Source of the DNA: Amoeboaphelidium protococcarum
Lineage: Eukaryota > Aphelidiomycota > Aphelidea
NCBI GenBank assembly: GCA_023515745.1
Contig: JALECJ010000056.1
Coordinates: forward strand, 915,409-979,408
Direction of reading: 5' to 3'
Length of the DNA stretch: 64,000 nucleotides
The number at the start of each line of letters is the position of its first letter. Within the stretch, counting starts at the first letter, position 1. Position numbers and translations under genes: made by a program. The notes under the pieces were generated by a model. It searched no databases. It was given only the letters and a program-made list of their open reading frames with translations, and was not told the DNA's origin. Of this stretch, positions 22,806 through 36,089 are shown piece after piece.

Positions 22806-23300
22806 TCATTTCTAAATAATCTAATAACCTCTCAGTTCTTGCTATTCGTCGCTGCTCATAGCTTTTGATCTCAGTAATTCCTTAGCCTCGCGCTTGTACT
22901 AGTCTTCAGTCCATACATTCTCCAACTTCACGAGCTCTTTCAGACCATATATCAATTCTGCCACTTCGGGTGATGCTTCACGGAATATCACAGTATTACA
23001 ACTAACGTTAGGCTTGACCGACTTTGGCTTATACCTCTTCTTCGGAGAATATATCTTGAATAGGATACCAGCCTCATACCGCTTATTCCAGGGCATTCCG
23101 AGCAAAGAACGCGTTAATGTGATTTTATAATAGAGAGGCGCGTTTTCCACTGCAGGCTCTGGGTGCTTCACTTCATAAGCGCCAGCATTCAGCTAATTGC
23201 TAAAATACTCGTATGGATGAGTTCTCGGTAGAATGACAACACTTCTAGCACTAGCCAAATTATTATTCAATTATTTCCCAATCCAAGCAGCTCGGAGCAT
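22806..23300 (-). CDS. mitochondrial ribosomal protein uL30m
   Basis: Starts MLRAAWIGKQLNNNLASARS, a basic, hydroxylated presequence typical of mitochondrial import. The L30 core follows: LYYKITLTRSLLGMPW, then VSCNTVIFREASPEVAELIY and GLKELVKLENVW, the family's 'P..GMI.KVKELV.VE' signature. It is part of the large subunit of the mitochondrial ribosome. It has 164 residues and stop TGA. The short upstream interval is shared with the divergent caprin-like gene. Confidence 0.8.
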
Positions 23301-23402
23301 GATAATAATATCGATAAGATTTTTTGCTACTATTGTACTGCTGGACGACAAAGAGATCGAAAAGCGCCTCGCGTTAAGGAGAGTTTCCTTCGCCACGAGA
23401 CG

Positions 23403-23420
23403 CTCTCTCTCTCTCTCTCT
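23403..23420 (+). repeat. (CT)n microsatellite
   Basis: Nine CT units in the divergent promoter region between uL30m and the caprin-like gene. Confidence 0.9.
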
Positions 23421-23500
23421 TTTCCCATCAACATTCACAATACCAGGCGCGATTCAGTCTAATCCATTCAGGGTATTTTATCCAAATATTTATCGTTGAA

Positions 23501-24379
23501 ATGCTTTAATAAAATCAAGTTGAAATTAAAAAGCAGTCGCCTGAGAGCGACATAAAAAGCCTCAGCACTAAAGCGTCTTAATTGAGCATCAAAGCTAGCG
23601 ACAGCCAAGGTCAGTATTCTGAAATTGTGCAGAAGCGACTACGCACTCTTAAGAAGAGGCTTGCTAAAATTGAAAAGTATGAGGAGCAGTTGCAAGCTGG
23701 AGTTGATAATAAATTGAACGATGATCAATTAGTTGCAGTCTCCAAGAAGGGAGAAGTGTTGGCGCTGATTAAAGAGCTTGAAGACATGGCCGCTCTGATT
23801 GCAGACAAGGAGACTGAGGATAAGCGCGCAGCTAAAAAGAAACTGAAAGCAGACAATATCGCTCAGAATAAATTGATCCAAGAGTCTGTCTAATAGGCTG
23901 TTAGTTTGGAAAACGAAAAGATTTAGACTCTGTGTCGTCTTATTCTGGCTGTTGGTAGTGTGCTACCGCGTATTCCAATCACTGTGGTGTCGAAAGTTAA
24001 CAAGCAGCTTCTCATTGACTTGTACCATGAGCTATTCCGTGGTCTGGATCCTCAAGTGAATAGTGTGGATCCACAACTCTTGTAACAGTTGATCGATGGA
24101 AAAGTGAATCTGATTAGCAATGTTTTTGGCGATCCACTGGTACAGTCGTAACTGAATGCTTTGTTCCAGATTGTACAGGAAATGGCAGATGTTGAGAAAT
24201 TCCCGACTGATCCAGTGTCGAATTCGCCTCCACACGTTTCTGCTCAGCAACAAACACGTCCAGTCAGCGGAATAAGCGGGCGCGCTTTTGGAAAAGTAAA
24301 CTTCACCACCAGCACTGATCTTGAAGAAGTGGATGACTCTGATTTCAAAGATCCTGCCATTGTTAGATCCAGCAACTGA
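23501..24379 (+). CDS. caprin-like RNA-granule protein
   Basis: The first ATG gives MLQQNQVEIKKQSPESD. The homologous core follows: VQKRLRTLKKRLAKIEKYEE, NDDQLVAVSKKGEVLALIKE, matching caprin N-terminal regions ('L.N+EKKK.KL..Y'...'LN.DQL.AVSKY.EV'). Animal caprin-1 binds G3BP and FMRP and regulates mRNA in granules. The middle is helical (LLIDLYHELFRGLDPQVNS, FQIVQEMADV). The tail is disordered with an RAFGKVNF segment. It has 292 residues, much shorter than animal caprin, with no RGG-rich end. Confidence 0.65.
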
Positions 24380-24681
24380 GGGGCCTTGATTCTAGTGGTT
24401 TAATAAACGTATCTTTACATTTCTTTGATGTTTTTCACTAAGCTTTGATCGATCGCGGTTGCTTCATCATCAAAGATGGTCTTAGATCGAGAACTGCGAT
24501 TGTTTGATCTTGTTACACTTTGATTCTAGCTATGGCACCTTGACTACTGGCTGTTATTGTCCACTACAAACTTATTACAAATTTTTATATACTTCTGTTC
24601 ACCCCCAATAACACTACTAGTGCTTCTGTTGCAAAAGTGTATATATTATTAATTATTGCGGTTCATTCCTTGATAACGAAC

Positions 24682-27078
24682 ATGTCAAAATCCACTGGCA
24701 CAAGCGCAGCAGATCTGTAGCAAATTGCAAAAACTTCATCCACCGCCAAACAGTCAAGAATCGGTCCATACAGTCTGGGCAAAACTCTCGGTATTGGATC
24801 TACCGGTAAGATTATTAACAATTATTTAAATGATTGATGACATGACTAATCAAACTGTTTTTGCAATTATTTTGTAGGCAAAGTTAAGCTCGGTGTCCAT
24901 GTTGAAACCGGTTAGAGGGTGGCGATAAAGATTATCAGTAAATCATCTATGAAGAAGGAGAAGGACCCTGATGGCTCTGTGCTGAATAAAAAGCTAGATA
25001 GAGAGATTGCCATTATGAAGTTGGTTCAGCATCCGAATGTTATGAGCCTGTTTGATGTCTTTGAATCCCAGGATGAGCTTTATCTTGTGCTCGAACTGGT
25101 TGACGGCGGAGAGTTGTTTGATTATTTGGTGAAGCAGGGCAGACTCAAGGAGATGGAAGCTCTAAAGTTCTTTCAATAGATTATAGCAGGCTTGGATTAT
25201 TGTCACAAACATTTGATATGCCATCGCGATTTAAAGCCAGAAAATCTATTACTGGACTCGAACAAGACCATAAAGATTGCAGATTTCGGCATGGCATCGC
25301 TTCAGGTGACCGGGAAGATGTTGGAGACATCGTGTGGATCGCCTCATTATGCTTCACCCGAGATCATTAGAGGTGTCAAGTATGATGGAGCTAAAGCGGA
25401 TATATGGTCTACTGGTATAATTTTGTATGCTCTGCTGACGGGTAATTTGCCGTTTGATGATGAAAACATCCGGCGACTGTTGTAAAAGGTGAAAACTGGT
25501 GTCTATGTAATACCTGATTATGTTCCTCAAGATGCAGCAGACTTGGTTCGAAGAATGTTGGTTGTTAATCCGGAGAAGCGTATATCTATGCAAGAAGTCA
25601 TTCGTCATCCTTGGTTTAATAAGCTGCGATATTAGCCCAACTTTGAAGGCCCACTCCGCAATCCGCCAAATGAAGATTCTCTGAAGCCGTTTAGTGATGA
25701 GTAGATAAGGGATTTAGATTTTGACATTTTGGGTAGTCTGAGTGTACTTGGCTATGGCTCGGATTAGGATATTGTGAGGGCATTGAGAAGTAATGAGCCA
25801 TGCTACGAGAAGGTATTTTACTGGCTACTCATGTAGCGTAGAAATGAGTACTTGGAGTCTTATGAACCGGAGAAAGAGTGGTGGTATGCGAACAGTAGCA
25901 TAGACTCCAAGGTGCAAAGTCCACGTCGGCGCGTGACTAGCCAGGCAAGTAGAGCCAGTTTGTTCATTGAAAGAGGATCATCGATCAATGGTTCAATGAA
26001 CTAAAGTGGAGATCCCATTAGTCCACAGGGTAGTGGTGAAAGCTTGAGCGGAGGGGATACTGGTGTTAGGAGAACCATAGCTGCAGTGCAGAATGTAAAA
26101 TCTGATGAGTCCAGTAGAAAGCGTACCACCAGCGAGTCAGTCAAGCACAAGTCTTACAATCCATCTCCGCTGGGAATATCAGCCTCGATGGATACGGACT
26201 AGAATTATACACCTGAGCAAGCTGCCAAAGCTAAAGAGGCAGCGCTGAAGGCACTAGAGGGACAGCGTAGCAACCCTCAGGTAAACGCTGAATCGACATT
26301 GTTCTCCTCTCCAAACGTCTCATTAACGTCTCCTTTATCTCATCGTAGCTCTGTGGTTGAGCAGTTCAGGAAGAAGATGTCCATTATTAACCCACCACAT
26401 AGTGTGATTTAAGGACACCCGGATGGTTCCATAGTCAATTAGAGTATGCCCACACTACCTAACGTATAATCCACTTCCAGAAAATCTACTAATGCATTGC
26501 CTAATCACCAGAACTCTAGAGTATCTCATGAAGATGTAGTTTACGATACGCTTCAGCTTGGAACACCAAAATTTCATAGAAAGCGTTTAGACTTGCAGAT
26601 TAATTCTGTGCAAGAAGGTAGATCAGAGGCACCATCTCCTAATGCGTCCACTGTGGGAGAGTTACCTCTTGAATCTGGTCGTGCCTCCGTGGCGTCTGTG
26701 ATATCGAACACTCCTAAAAAAAGCTGGTTCTCTGGTATATTTGCTTTCAAACCAGAGTAGTTTAGTGTCCAGTCTTTTGAATCAATAGAGCAGACGCGGC
26801 AGATTATAGAGTAGTGTCTTGGCTCAGTGGGAGCTCAATTTTAGGCCTCCTCAAGTGGTGTCGCTCTGAAATGTAAATATGATGCCAATAAGACAATGTC
26901 TGCAGTGAAATTTAAGTTGGTAATGTCGCCCACAGTCAGTGAAAGCTTTAGAAAACCTGATGGAACGTCAGCTGAAATTATAGAAATAATATTCACCTAG
27001 CAGCAAGGTGCACTGAGTACATTCCAGGAATTTGCCCACAGATTTAGAGCGCAATGGCCAATGATGAACATGAAATGA
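24682..27078 (+). CDS. BRSK/SAD - Gin4/Hsl1-type protein kinase
   Basis: Exon 1 (24682-24805) and exon 2 (24878-27078) are joined across a 72-nt intron inside the glycine loop (GIGSTG/KVKLG). The kinase domain spans about residues 31-290: [51 protein letters not shown], then the AMPK-related [22 protein letters not shown]-like segment ([19 protein letters not shown]) and the family box [19 protein letters not shown] follow. After a 350-residue disordered Ser-rich stretch comes a C-terminal KA1-like membrane-binding domain (SLGFQ-type [32 protein letters not shown]). Such kinases act at septins in fungi and at presynaptic sites in animals. It has 774 residues. Confidence 0.9.
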
Positions 27079-27163
27079 ATGTGTGTTATTAGACGAAAGT
27101 TGCTTAGACCATATAGTTATAAAATACTTTGATTCTTCTTTATCTGTATTCATATGAATGGTA

Positions 27164-27928
27164 TCATTTATTACCAACACTGTTAAACTTGTATTACTCA
27201 GCTAGAGATGGTATCAGGGGATTATCACCAACGTAAGCCTTCAGTAAAGTGTTAGTGAGCCATTGCGCAGATGGAGATGATTTAAGTTCGAATGTCAATA
27301 GCTGCTCATTAAGATTCTGATCAGCATTAAGGCCGAAATACACTCTCACATTGCACTACTTCTCACTATTAATATTGGACGCGTGGATAGTGATATGAGA
27401 ATTGGTTGGTATCTACTTGGACGCTGGGAATGCTCCTTGACACAACTAATCAATAGCTTGCTTACAATCGGCAGCGAGATCTTTAGCAATATCACCAGAT
27501 TTTATATCATCTTGTAATCTTTAATTGAGCATCTTCACAAAAGCATTACGCAAATGGCTACCGTTAGTGGCACGAGACGGAACCAATCTCAAAGCATATT
27601 CCCTTACAGCGCCACCCTTATTGTGATCTGGCGTATACAGGCCCATGACATACGTGTTAAACTTGAAAATAGTCAGCTAGCGGACACCCAAAGCCTTTAA
27701 AACTAGTTACTTCTTTGCTATACTCTGAGTACTTTGACGCGTAGTTGATCCATGACATAGCAGTGAACCAGGAAGTCGAACACCAGTTACCTTTTCAGTC
27801 ACAAGATCATTATCACTCTGGTATGACTAAGTTTCGCTCAAGCAGTAAATATTCTAATCCTTGATCTTAAATTTTGAATTAATAAACAGCGAAGTTCCTA
27901 ATGCTATAGGAATTTAATATCTCAACAT
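27164..27928 (-). CDS. chalcone-isomerase-fold mitochondrial protein (AIM18/AIM46-like)
   Basis: A 254-residue protein. The diagnostic stretch is LGVRQLTIFKFNTYVMGLYT, followed by ALRLVPSRATNGSHLRNAFV and KMLNQRLQDDI. This is the pattern of fungal AIM18/AIM46 and FAP-like chalcone-isomerase domains ('..F..YVVGLYv', 'LRIVPtRntdf.HLRDgFvr'). Yeast members are mitochondrial and lack proven isomerase activity. It ends with a strand-rich segment (IPTNSHITIHASN) and stop TGA. The start MLRYQIPIALGT is the only ATG before an upstream TGA; a 5' exon cannot be excluded. Confidence 0.7.
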
Positions 27929-28173
27929 ATCTTCCACGGCGGTCTTAAATGTATTTTATATTTGGATCAGATGCGTTGAGAGAAATCACATTAAAGACAA
28001 GCTTTCTCCCTTCAATCTCTCGCTTTAATGTCAGTAGAATTTTACCAACTTATAATCATTAATCGTGTCTAGCTTCAAGCAATTGATTTAAAAGATAATA
28101 GCAAATGCCATAACCGAGCAATATATAAAGTTATAGATTTTAAGAACAATAGTAGTAATAGTAATAAGGTGCG

Positions 28174-31100
28174 ATGAAGGTGACTTTATGGACGCATGAT
28201 CAAAGTTTCAGCCGGCACGACTGGGTGATTAGTAATTCTTTACCGTTCGCTGTGGGAGACGTGGTGCGTTTGAGTGTCGGGTAGAAGAGTTTAAATCTGC
28301 TTGTGCGCGAGTATGATATGACACTGCTTTCCAAGTAGCCCGTCTTACAGGTCTCTGTCTGTTATCAAGTTGCTCAGTTGTTGGGCGTCTAATCGAGGAC
28401 TGATGCCACGGTCTAGAGAGTATCCGATGAAGATGCCGAGAATTGTGTCTATCTGGAGTACGTGCAGTTGGTTATACGTGATCAGTATATTGGACGTGGT
28501 GATATGTTCCGGTTGAAGTAAGCTCTCATAGGAGATATGCTCTATGTGGGGCAGCGTGTCAACTTTGCCGCTGGTGTTAGAGCCTCAGTAAGGCGTCTGT
28601 ACTCTCAGCGCGATGATGAGCTGACTGGAATCGTATGCGCAGGTACAAAGTTTATATTTCGTAGTGAGAGTGCAAAGTTCTTCATATTCATTTAGGTGTG
28701 CAGCGATTTCGATGCAGAGATTGTCTGTCAGCATTTGATAGCACTTTTTGGCAAATGGAAAGCGGCACAGGTTAATCATGTTGTCAGCATAGTGCTCTGT
28801 GGCCGTATCCTGTATAACTAGCATGATCGGTAATAGCTTTAGATATGCCCAGATGTGGTCCTGTAAGAGTTTTCCCCTGGAATGAGACAGTCCAAGTTTC
28901 TGTAAAATATTAAATCTCAAAAGCAGCTGGAATATTACTGGTACACTGACCACTATAAAGTCATTGTAGATTGGGAGACTAAATAGAACTGGCTCCCCAT
29001 GATGAAGTTTATTTATGCAGAGATGAGGCGATTTTCTAGAGATATGCTCATCCAACAAGTGCCAGTCGATAATGGTACTTGTCGGAAGATGCGCCTTGGT
29101 ATGATATCACCACCATTTCTGTCTCCTGTATTAGAATCTGCTAATCTTGCCTTGAATATGTTTAGTCGCCACTATATTGATCGTGATTTGTCTCGAACTG
29201 GGCTGTCTATTGCTATTATCAGCTAAAGTCATGGGTATTTCAGAGTTCCGTAGTATCTCCTGCGGGCTACGAATGAGCGAATGATTGAGGATGGTATCTG
29301 CGTTGATCTTATCTGCTGTCTCAGACGCGGCGTTGGCCTGCCGTTGCATACCATTCCGGTGTTTGATGTTGTGCCTGATGGGATGACGAGTGTTGCTTAG
29401 TCTAGTGCGATCAAGATCAGCTCAAAGGGTGATTCTTATACCGCTGGTGATAAACTATACCAAGACGATTTGCCGGAGAGTTTCTATATGATGCCGTACT
29501 GGATCGACTTGTCGGTGGTCGTTCCAGAATATTGCAAAGATCCTAATAGTCTATGCAATTTTGAGTGGAGAGTAAGGGTGCCACAGAGATGGCAGTCTCT
29601 GAAGTTTAGCTAAACTAGGCCTCCCTGTGGTTAGATTCCATATTCGGTTTAAGATGATGATGGAGCATCTTAGAGATTGCGTTAATAGTAGCAGTAGTAG
29701 GCATTGAAAGCTGTACAAAGTGACCAGAGATCTAGTGCCAGAGAAAGTCTGCTATCTCGACAAGTGAACGCTGAAAAGACGTCTCGTGTGATGCATATTG
29801 ATAACTCTCCGCAGTCATCATAATAGCACGTTCTATCTCCTTCATCTAATGGAGCCTCCCATTCTTCATCCAACTCTAGCTCTGCCATGGCGGGCAGTGG
29901 TAAAGAGGTGGGAATATAAAGATCTGCGCATAATCAGAAATCTCTCCCGATTTAGATATTCCGGGCTGAGAATCGTCAAGTTGTAGGATAGTCAATATCT
30001 CCTTAGCACAATACTTCTGCCACTGTTGGAAATACTACTGTTAGTGCGCTAAATGCGGGACTGAATGTAAGTCCAGGAAGGTATGGAATGAGTAGATCTT
30101 TCTAAATGGCACCATTCGGTAATCATGATCATAACAATCCATCGTCTCCGTCCAACTTGCTGATTAATAGCTAGATTTAAACTGTAGATAAGGTGGCAGT
30201 CAGAAGAGCAGATGAACTTGCTCTGTCTTGCTCCTTTGACCCGTGCTGCCCGGAGAATAGTTTCTGGAAGATGTCTAACCATATCAGGCGATGGCATCAC
30301 GTATTTCCACAGCAGAGTGATGATCCAGCGGAGTCTTTGATCAGATGGACTTCATTGTGTTCACCCGCTTGTCTACCACTGACAACTGACTACTTCCCCA
30401 CACTGAAGGAGCTGAAGGAGTAGTATGCCGAGTACAATTACACCGTCTCTCTGAATGATGAGTCTGGTTTTGGCAATGAATTGACACCCACGCGGAGGAA
30501 GGCTGAGTTGAGTTTGGAGATTTCTGATACACTTCTAATTGAGTTGATTGCCTAGAGATTGATGCAAGGATTCTAGCTAGTGGTTGGTAATATCGTCATT
30601 GATTCAAAGTTGCCGTCCACCGAATCGCTGAATCTAAGCGTGGATGACCGTAAAATGTATTACCTTAGTATGGGCACTCAGATACATCGTCTTAGATTTG
30701 ATGTAAACAGCTAAAGTGTGGAAGTCACCCGTTACGTTAAAAAGGTCACCTATCGGGATGATCCGTTGTAGTACAGCTGCCGAATATGGCCAAAGTTTTT
30801 TGATGGATTCTTACAGCGCAATGTTGTATTTGAGTTTCCCAAAAGTTTCAACTATAACTGGAATTACCTGGATAATGTTGTCAGTGGATATCAGGAAGAG
30901 TTTACAGACTCTCTGCGTCATTGGCGGTCGCGATTTGTTCTCATACCTCTGGACACTATTTCTGATACAGCCAAATCATAATTGAACCCGAAGAATGAAG
31001 TATTGACTGATGAAGAGCTCAGATTGGCAGGATTCATGAAGTTTATTGAAGTATTTCATAAAGCCAGGTGGACTGGAGGCCTTTCCGCTGCAGATTCTAA

Positions 31101-32865
31101 TTCTAGTCTACCTAACAATGGCAATAATAGCAGACAGACTACCCAATCATCAAAGAGAGATGCAATGACTGGATCTAGTGTTCATATTACTTACACCACG
31201 TTCGTCAATTCTGTATATGTTCAGAATGAGTATGAAAAGTACAAGACATAAGATTCCGAGTCTTGGATCTCTGAAAATGTTGACCGGAAGTTTTCGAGTA
31301 ATGAGCAATTGAATATGCAGATGCCTTTCTAGCTTGTTGCAGCTGCAATGCAGAATCCTACGTATGGTCTACCATTGAAGGACCGTAGATGGCATTTGCG
31401 ATTCTATGAGAAGGCGTTCATTGGTAGTGAGGCTGTGGACTGGATGATTAAGAACTTCTCTGACATTAACAACAGAATCGACGCGGAGAATTATGGAGAG
31501 CTTATGCTGTAGAAGAAAGTCATTGAGCATGTTAATTAGCGCCATCGTTTCCTTGATGGCCATTATTTTTACCGGCTGACCAGTGAGTATTTGTCAAGTG
31601 ATGTCAGATAGCAGCAGGACTCGAGAAATCCATTGAGATGGTTTAGGCTCCCTTTGATTCAATCATCTAATGAGTAGACAAGTAAACAAGTCGTTCCTTT
31701 TCAGCGCATCCAATTAAGTAAGAAGCTTGTGATTGATATGGATCTATAGCGAAAGAGCAATAGAAAAGAATGGGCATTTCTGCATTACGATGCTGTGCAC
31801 AATCCTCGCAATTCTTATCATTTCTAGATTCACTGGATCAGTTGCTCATCCAGAATGGTGGAGGAGACATTCCAGTCCTGGCAGAGAGCGGCAGATAAGT
31901 GTGGCTTCAATCTGGTGGAGGCTCCTACTTAATAGGCTACCAACTTTGCTAATGCTAATGACGCTCCATTCCACTGTCCTCAGATTATTGGACTGAAAAC
32001 TCCGCCACCATCTATTGATACGAGTAAACTCAAGTACAAATCTGTCAAGATACCTAAGAACTATTTTGAAATTGAACTGCTATCCCATTTCGGATTCATT
32101 CTTGATGTGGAATCTGATGATGAAATTGACTAACGCTTGGTGCAGTTCTCATACTCTAAACCGCTGTATAAGAATGTGCAATTCATTCATAAAAGTGGTG
32201 TCGCAATAGTCCAAGTCTTGAGTGCTAATAGTGGGTTCTTGTGGGTGCAAAATAGGTAACATTTGAACCGGAACGTGAACACTTCACCTCTGTTTCAACA
32301 GAAGTCCCAGTCTGCGCAGTAAGAGCTTGCAGATCAATTGCGCCGTCAATTTATATAGTTTTGCGATAATGGTACGGAACTTACTCGCTTCTGGGTTGAC
32401 GCGACTAATAAACTGTTATCCGATAGTGGTGTAAATGTGTTACTGGAGGACTTGACTGATATCACTGCTATTCATGACGCGTCTTTAGTGATCAATCCTG
32501 CCGCTACTCCAGGAACCACCACTTGTCTCGATGCTACCGCTAAAAAATATACTACGCTGACAGAATCCAAAGAATCGCCTCTACAAGATCCATTATAAGA
32601 AGAAAGTAAACAACAGTTATAGAAGGAACAACAACAGCAGCAGCAGCAGTAATAATAACAATAGTCCAGTCTGTATCCAACGACGAGAATGCGCGCTCTG
32701 TCGATCACTTTAAGCGTGATGGAGCCAGTTCTGTCGCCAGAGATTGTTTATTCCTCGACGAATGTCACAGCGGCTGCGGCGGCGCGTCGAAATTCTTCTT
32801 CAGCTCAGCGAACGAACAGCGTTCCCGGTAGTGACTCTTAGTTAGAATAGGCTCAAGATTAGTGA
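28174..32865 (+). CDS. IML1: Iml1/DEPDC5, GATOR1/SEACIT subunit
   Basis: One 1563-residue frame, close to yeast Iml1 and human DEPDC5. The N-terminal domain starts MKVTLWTHDQSFSRHDWVIS. The structural core includes FIFRSESAKFFIFIQVCSDF. The conserved mid region reads SRTGLSIAIISQSHGYFRVP and LLRATNERMIEDGICVDLIC. A long disordered stretch rich in TAG-encoded Gln is followed by FPTLKELKEQYAEYNYTVSL. A DEP domain sits at about residues 1058-1140 (RRWHLRFYEKAFIGSEAVDW, HRFLDGHYFYRL) and a C-terminal HFGFILDVESDDEID. GATOR1 is the GAP that turns off Rag GTPases and TORC1 when amino acids are low. A CAG/TAA Gln run near 32.63 kb precedes the tail. Confidence 0.93.
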
Positions 32866-32959
32866 GTGACTACTTATTATTTGTTAAATATCGGTCATTT
32901 TTATCTCATTTACTTATTCTTTATCATAGGACTTAATACATAATTTAATACGAGCCTGC

Positions 32960-34516
32960 ATGTTGATTCCGACGGAGCTTTTATTGTAAATCTTTGATAG
33001 ACTCAATAATCCGCGGTAGTTGAATGAGTGTAACAAGGTGTGCAGAGTGTGGAGACAAGTAGCCAACGATAGTTCGCTGTGGTACAAGTTTGTGTCTGAG
33101 AGCTATATCAGTCCCATTACGCCTATCAACACTCTGAATGGCAGGGAGAATCTGAAAGATAAGGAGAGGGAGCGATTTTCTAGATACCAACTGCTGCCTG
33201 ACGTTAACTACAAGTAAATTTATCTGCAATGGTGGAGGGAGTTTTCCCTTGTGGCTCCTCAGTATCCGGTCATCAAGCAGGCTGTGAGTGATCTTGTCAA
33301 CTGGCTCAGACTGAATTCATAGAGCACCACGATCAGCTTGAACTCTGGTAGATACGATTTCGAACATCTTCTAGATGATATTTTGTACACTGTAGATTTA
33401 TCGCTGGATAGTTTATCTGACGTTTAGCAATATCATTCACAGTAACGTCTCTAGTTGTTGGCGGAGTAATAGTAATAATAGCGATAAATAGATTTGAAAG
33501 ATTGTGGCGATTAAAGCGGTGTTGCAGGTGTTGAGAACTTGTATTGTTTGGCGTTGCTCTACCACTTTATTGATGGATAGAAGGCACGGATGCCCCATGT
33601 GGATAATGGTCTGTTTGGTACATTTACGTGTTATGGCTAATTCACATCATTATTTATGCTGCCGTCTAAACATTTGAGTTATCGCGTCGTATTTGGATTC
33701 AGATTGTTGATATTCGCAGTGTGTCCTCGCTCTGGACGCTATCTGGCCATGTCTTTAAATTTGGAGACGTTTGGAGCCGTAGTCCAGGTCTCAGACCATG
33801 ATGGAAGTTACATCGAACATGGATACTTTTAGCAATGGTTCCTGTCTTATGTAAAAGGTCTAGTGAGCGGAAACTATGCTTTGGTTGGTCCTGATAAGTC
33901 ATTATCACTATTCCCGCAAGTTGGTCCTTTTGCTTCTACTCGCGTTACTAGACACATTGAAGTTAATGCATCAGCTGTGGGTTCTCTTGAAGCTGGTAGA
34001 GGCGTATCAATTTACCGGATTAGATTACGGAACATTGAACAACCAGGCGAAGGTAACGGTGGTGGCAACAATCATAATCATCAGGTGTCTTAACTGCTGT
34101 CGCGTAAATGGATCGTCACTTATCAGAGTGGAGCTACGGAAATGGTACAAGGTGATGCTGTGATTGGACTTAATCCAATAATTGGACCTTCTGAAAGTGT
34201 GTTAGATTTCTCAAATGCAGCTCAGGCTATGAATGGACTGGTGGTCAGAGATTTTAGTTATTGTAGTATATGCTAGCCGCGACATGGATACGACATTCCC
34301 GTAAGTATGGAAGGGGAGTTCATTTTCCAACCTGGAACTATAACCAGACCAACTGGTGAACCTTTTAGTGTCGCCGTTGGTTAGTTCGCCTTTCCTCAGC
34401 TGCTAATGAATCCTTATGCGTAACGCTTAATTACAGCTGGTGATACAATCACTGACGACGATGAACCAGATTATGCGGATCCTGAAGTTGATGTGATTGA
34501 GCCATTTACCTCATGA
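32960..34516 (+). CDS. FBXO3: FBXO3-like F-box/SMI1/ApaG protein
   Basis: Starts MLIPTELLLQIFDRLNNPRQ, an F-box, continuing NECNKVCRVWRQVANDSSLW. A SMI1/KNR4-like middle follows (ALLYHFIDGQKARMPHVDNG, FTSLFMLPSKHLSY). The C-terminal ApaG/DUF525 domain covers about residues 330-480: VSIYRIRLRNIEQPG, LLSRKWIVTYQSGATEMVQG and GYDIPVSMEGEFIF. This F-box, SMI1, ApaG order is that of FBXO3, a substrate receptor of SCF ubiquitin ligases. It has 518 residues, stop TGA, and begins 95 bases after the Iml1 stop. Confidence 0.9.
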
Positions 34517-34798
34517 AAGTTTTAACAGGATATTTTTTTTTAGATGTGATTCTTTGAATTTAATTATTATTATTTCCCGCTATACTAGTCGCAATATATT
34601 CAGCGATATTCATTTAATATTTGCTCGGTGTTACTTTGTCCACATTAAATCAACTTTGAGTGATTCGTACGGATTGTAATAATGATGATGACATTGATTT
34701 GTAATCAATTGAGTAATCGCGCATTGACGTGCTCTATTTAACGTCAATTATAACATTCTGTTCGTCAGAGTTCAAGCTTAAATAAGAATAACATCAAT

Positions 34799-36010
34799 AT
34801 GACCAAGTGGCTTTCCCAGTTTGAAAATACAAGTATTCCTGCTGTCTGTTATGAAGATTATGGTGCATTGTCCAAGGTTTTGCAAGTCAGATCCGTGCCT
34901 CTGCTGCATCCTCAGTCTTTCCTGTCTAGTCCGAATACACCCAAAGTGCTGTTGAGAATGATTGCCGCGCCTGTGAATCCGTCTGATGTAAATCAGATAC
35001 AAGGAGTTTATCCGTTGCGACCTGAGAAAGCTGAAGGCCTTCCGTTCATTGCAGGTAATGAAGCTCTGGCGTAAGTTGTGAAAGTTGAAGATCCACAATC
35101 GTCAGAGTATCAAGTTGGTGACTTGGTATTGCCTACAGGTCAAGTGTTTGGTAGTTGGAGACCGTATGCCATCGTACCGGCATAGAAACAGTTCTTGAAT
35201 AAGATTCAGCTCTCATAGGACCGTGTCAAGATTACGGAGCGTGAAATGATTATCGGCCTCAGCACACTGAGTGTAAATCTTTGCACCGCATACAGAATGT
35301 TGAAAGACTTCACGGCGTTAAAGAAAGGCGACGTGGTTATATAGAATGGTGCCAATAGTGGAGTGGGGCGTGCCGTCATTCAGCTGTGTAAACTTTGGGG
35401 CCTCCAGTCGGTGAATGTAATTCGCGCGCGTCAGAATCAATCTGAAACGGATCAGTTGAAACAAGAGTTGATTGAGCTCGGTGCTGGACAAGTTGTGACT
35501 GAAACGGAATTGTCTCAATCTTCGCGTGATATCAACAACACTGCTACGCTTGCCTTGAACTGTGTTGGTGGAGAGAGCGCCTCACTTTTGATTAGAGCTC
35601 TGAAACACGGTGCCCATCATGTTACTTATGGCGCCATGTCTAAGCAGCCGATTAGTGTCGGCGCGGGACCTTTGATATTCAAGGATATCAAGTTTGTTGG
35701 ATTCTGGGTGAGTCAGTGGAAGAAGGACAACGCTGGTACGAAAGAGTATTAGACTATGATTGATAATTTGGTTGATTATCTCCAGAGTGGGAAATTGAAA
35801 GTGCCGCCAGTGGACTTTCTAGATATGATCCCTCAAGATCACTTTGATGAAAGTTTTAGCATCATTTCTTAAGTTTCAGATGATTTCTAACTGAAGTCAG
35901 TCACATAAGATCAAGTTTAACATTTGAATGAACAGGTCTTAAGTCAAGTGTTATAGTCTGAGAGTGGTAAGAATAGTGCCAAAAAACTGCTGCAATTTGC
36001 TAAGTTCTGA
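34799..36010 (+). CDS. ETR1: mitochondrial trans-2-enoyl-CoA reductase (Etr1/MECR)
   Basis: A 403-residue MDR-family NADPH oxidoreductase. Conserved blocks: VLLRMIAAPVNPSDVNQIQG, YPLRPEKAEGLPFIAGNEAL, GDLVLPTGQVFGSWR, LSVNLCTAYRMLKDF, the nucleotide-binding VVIQNGANSGVGRAVIQLCK, and LNCVGGESASLLIRAL. It reduces enoyl-ACP in mitochondrial type II fatty acid synthesis, feeding lipoate production. Family Gln residues coincide with TAG codons here (QNGANSGVG). The N-terminal mitochondrial signal looks weak (MTKWLSQFENT), so an upstream start is possible. Stop TGA. Confidence 0.92.
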
Positions 36011-36089
36011 GACTTATATAAACTAAACAAAGATAAATAAATGACGCGTTGTAAAAATTAATTATTATCTTCATTCAAAATCTTTATAA

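Noticed and set aside
23233-23499. Plus-strand frame across the uL30m start and CT repeat
   Set aside because: It is antisense to the uL30m presequence and crosses the divergent promoter. Low-complexity Ser/Leu comes from the CT repeat.
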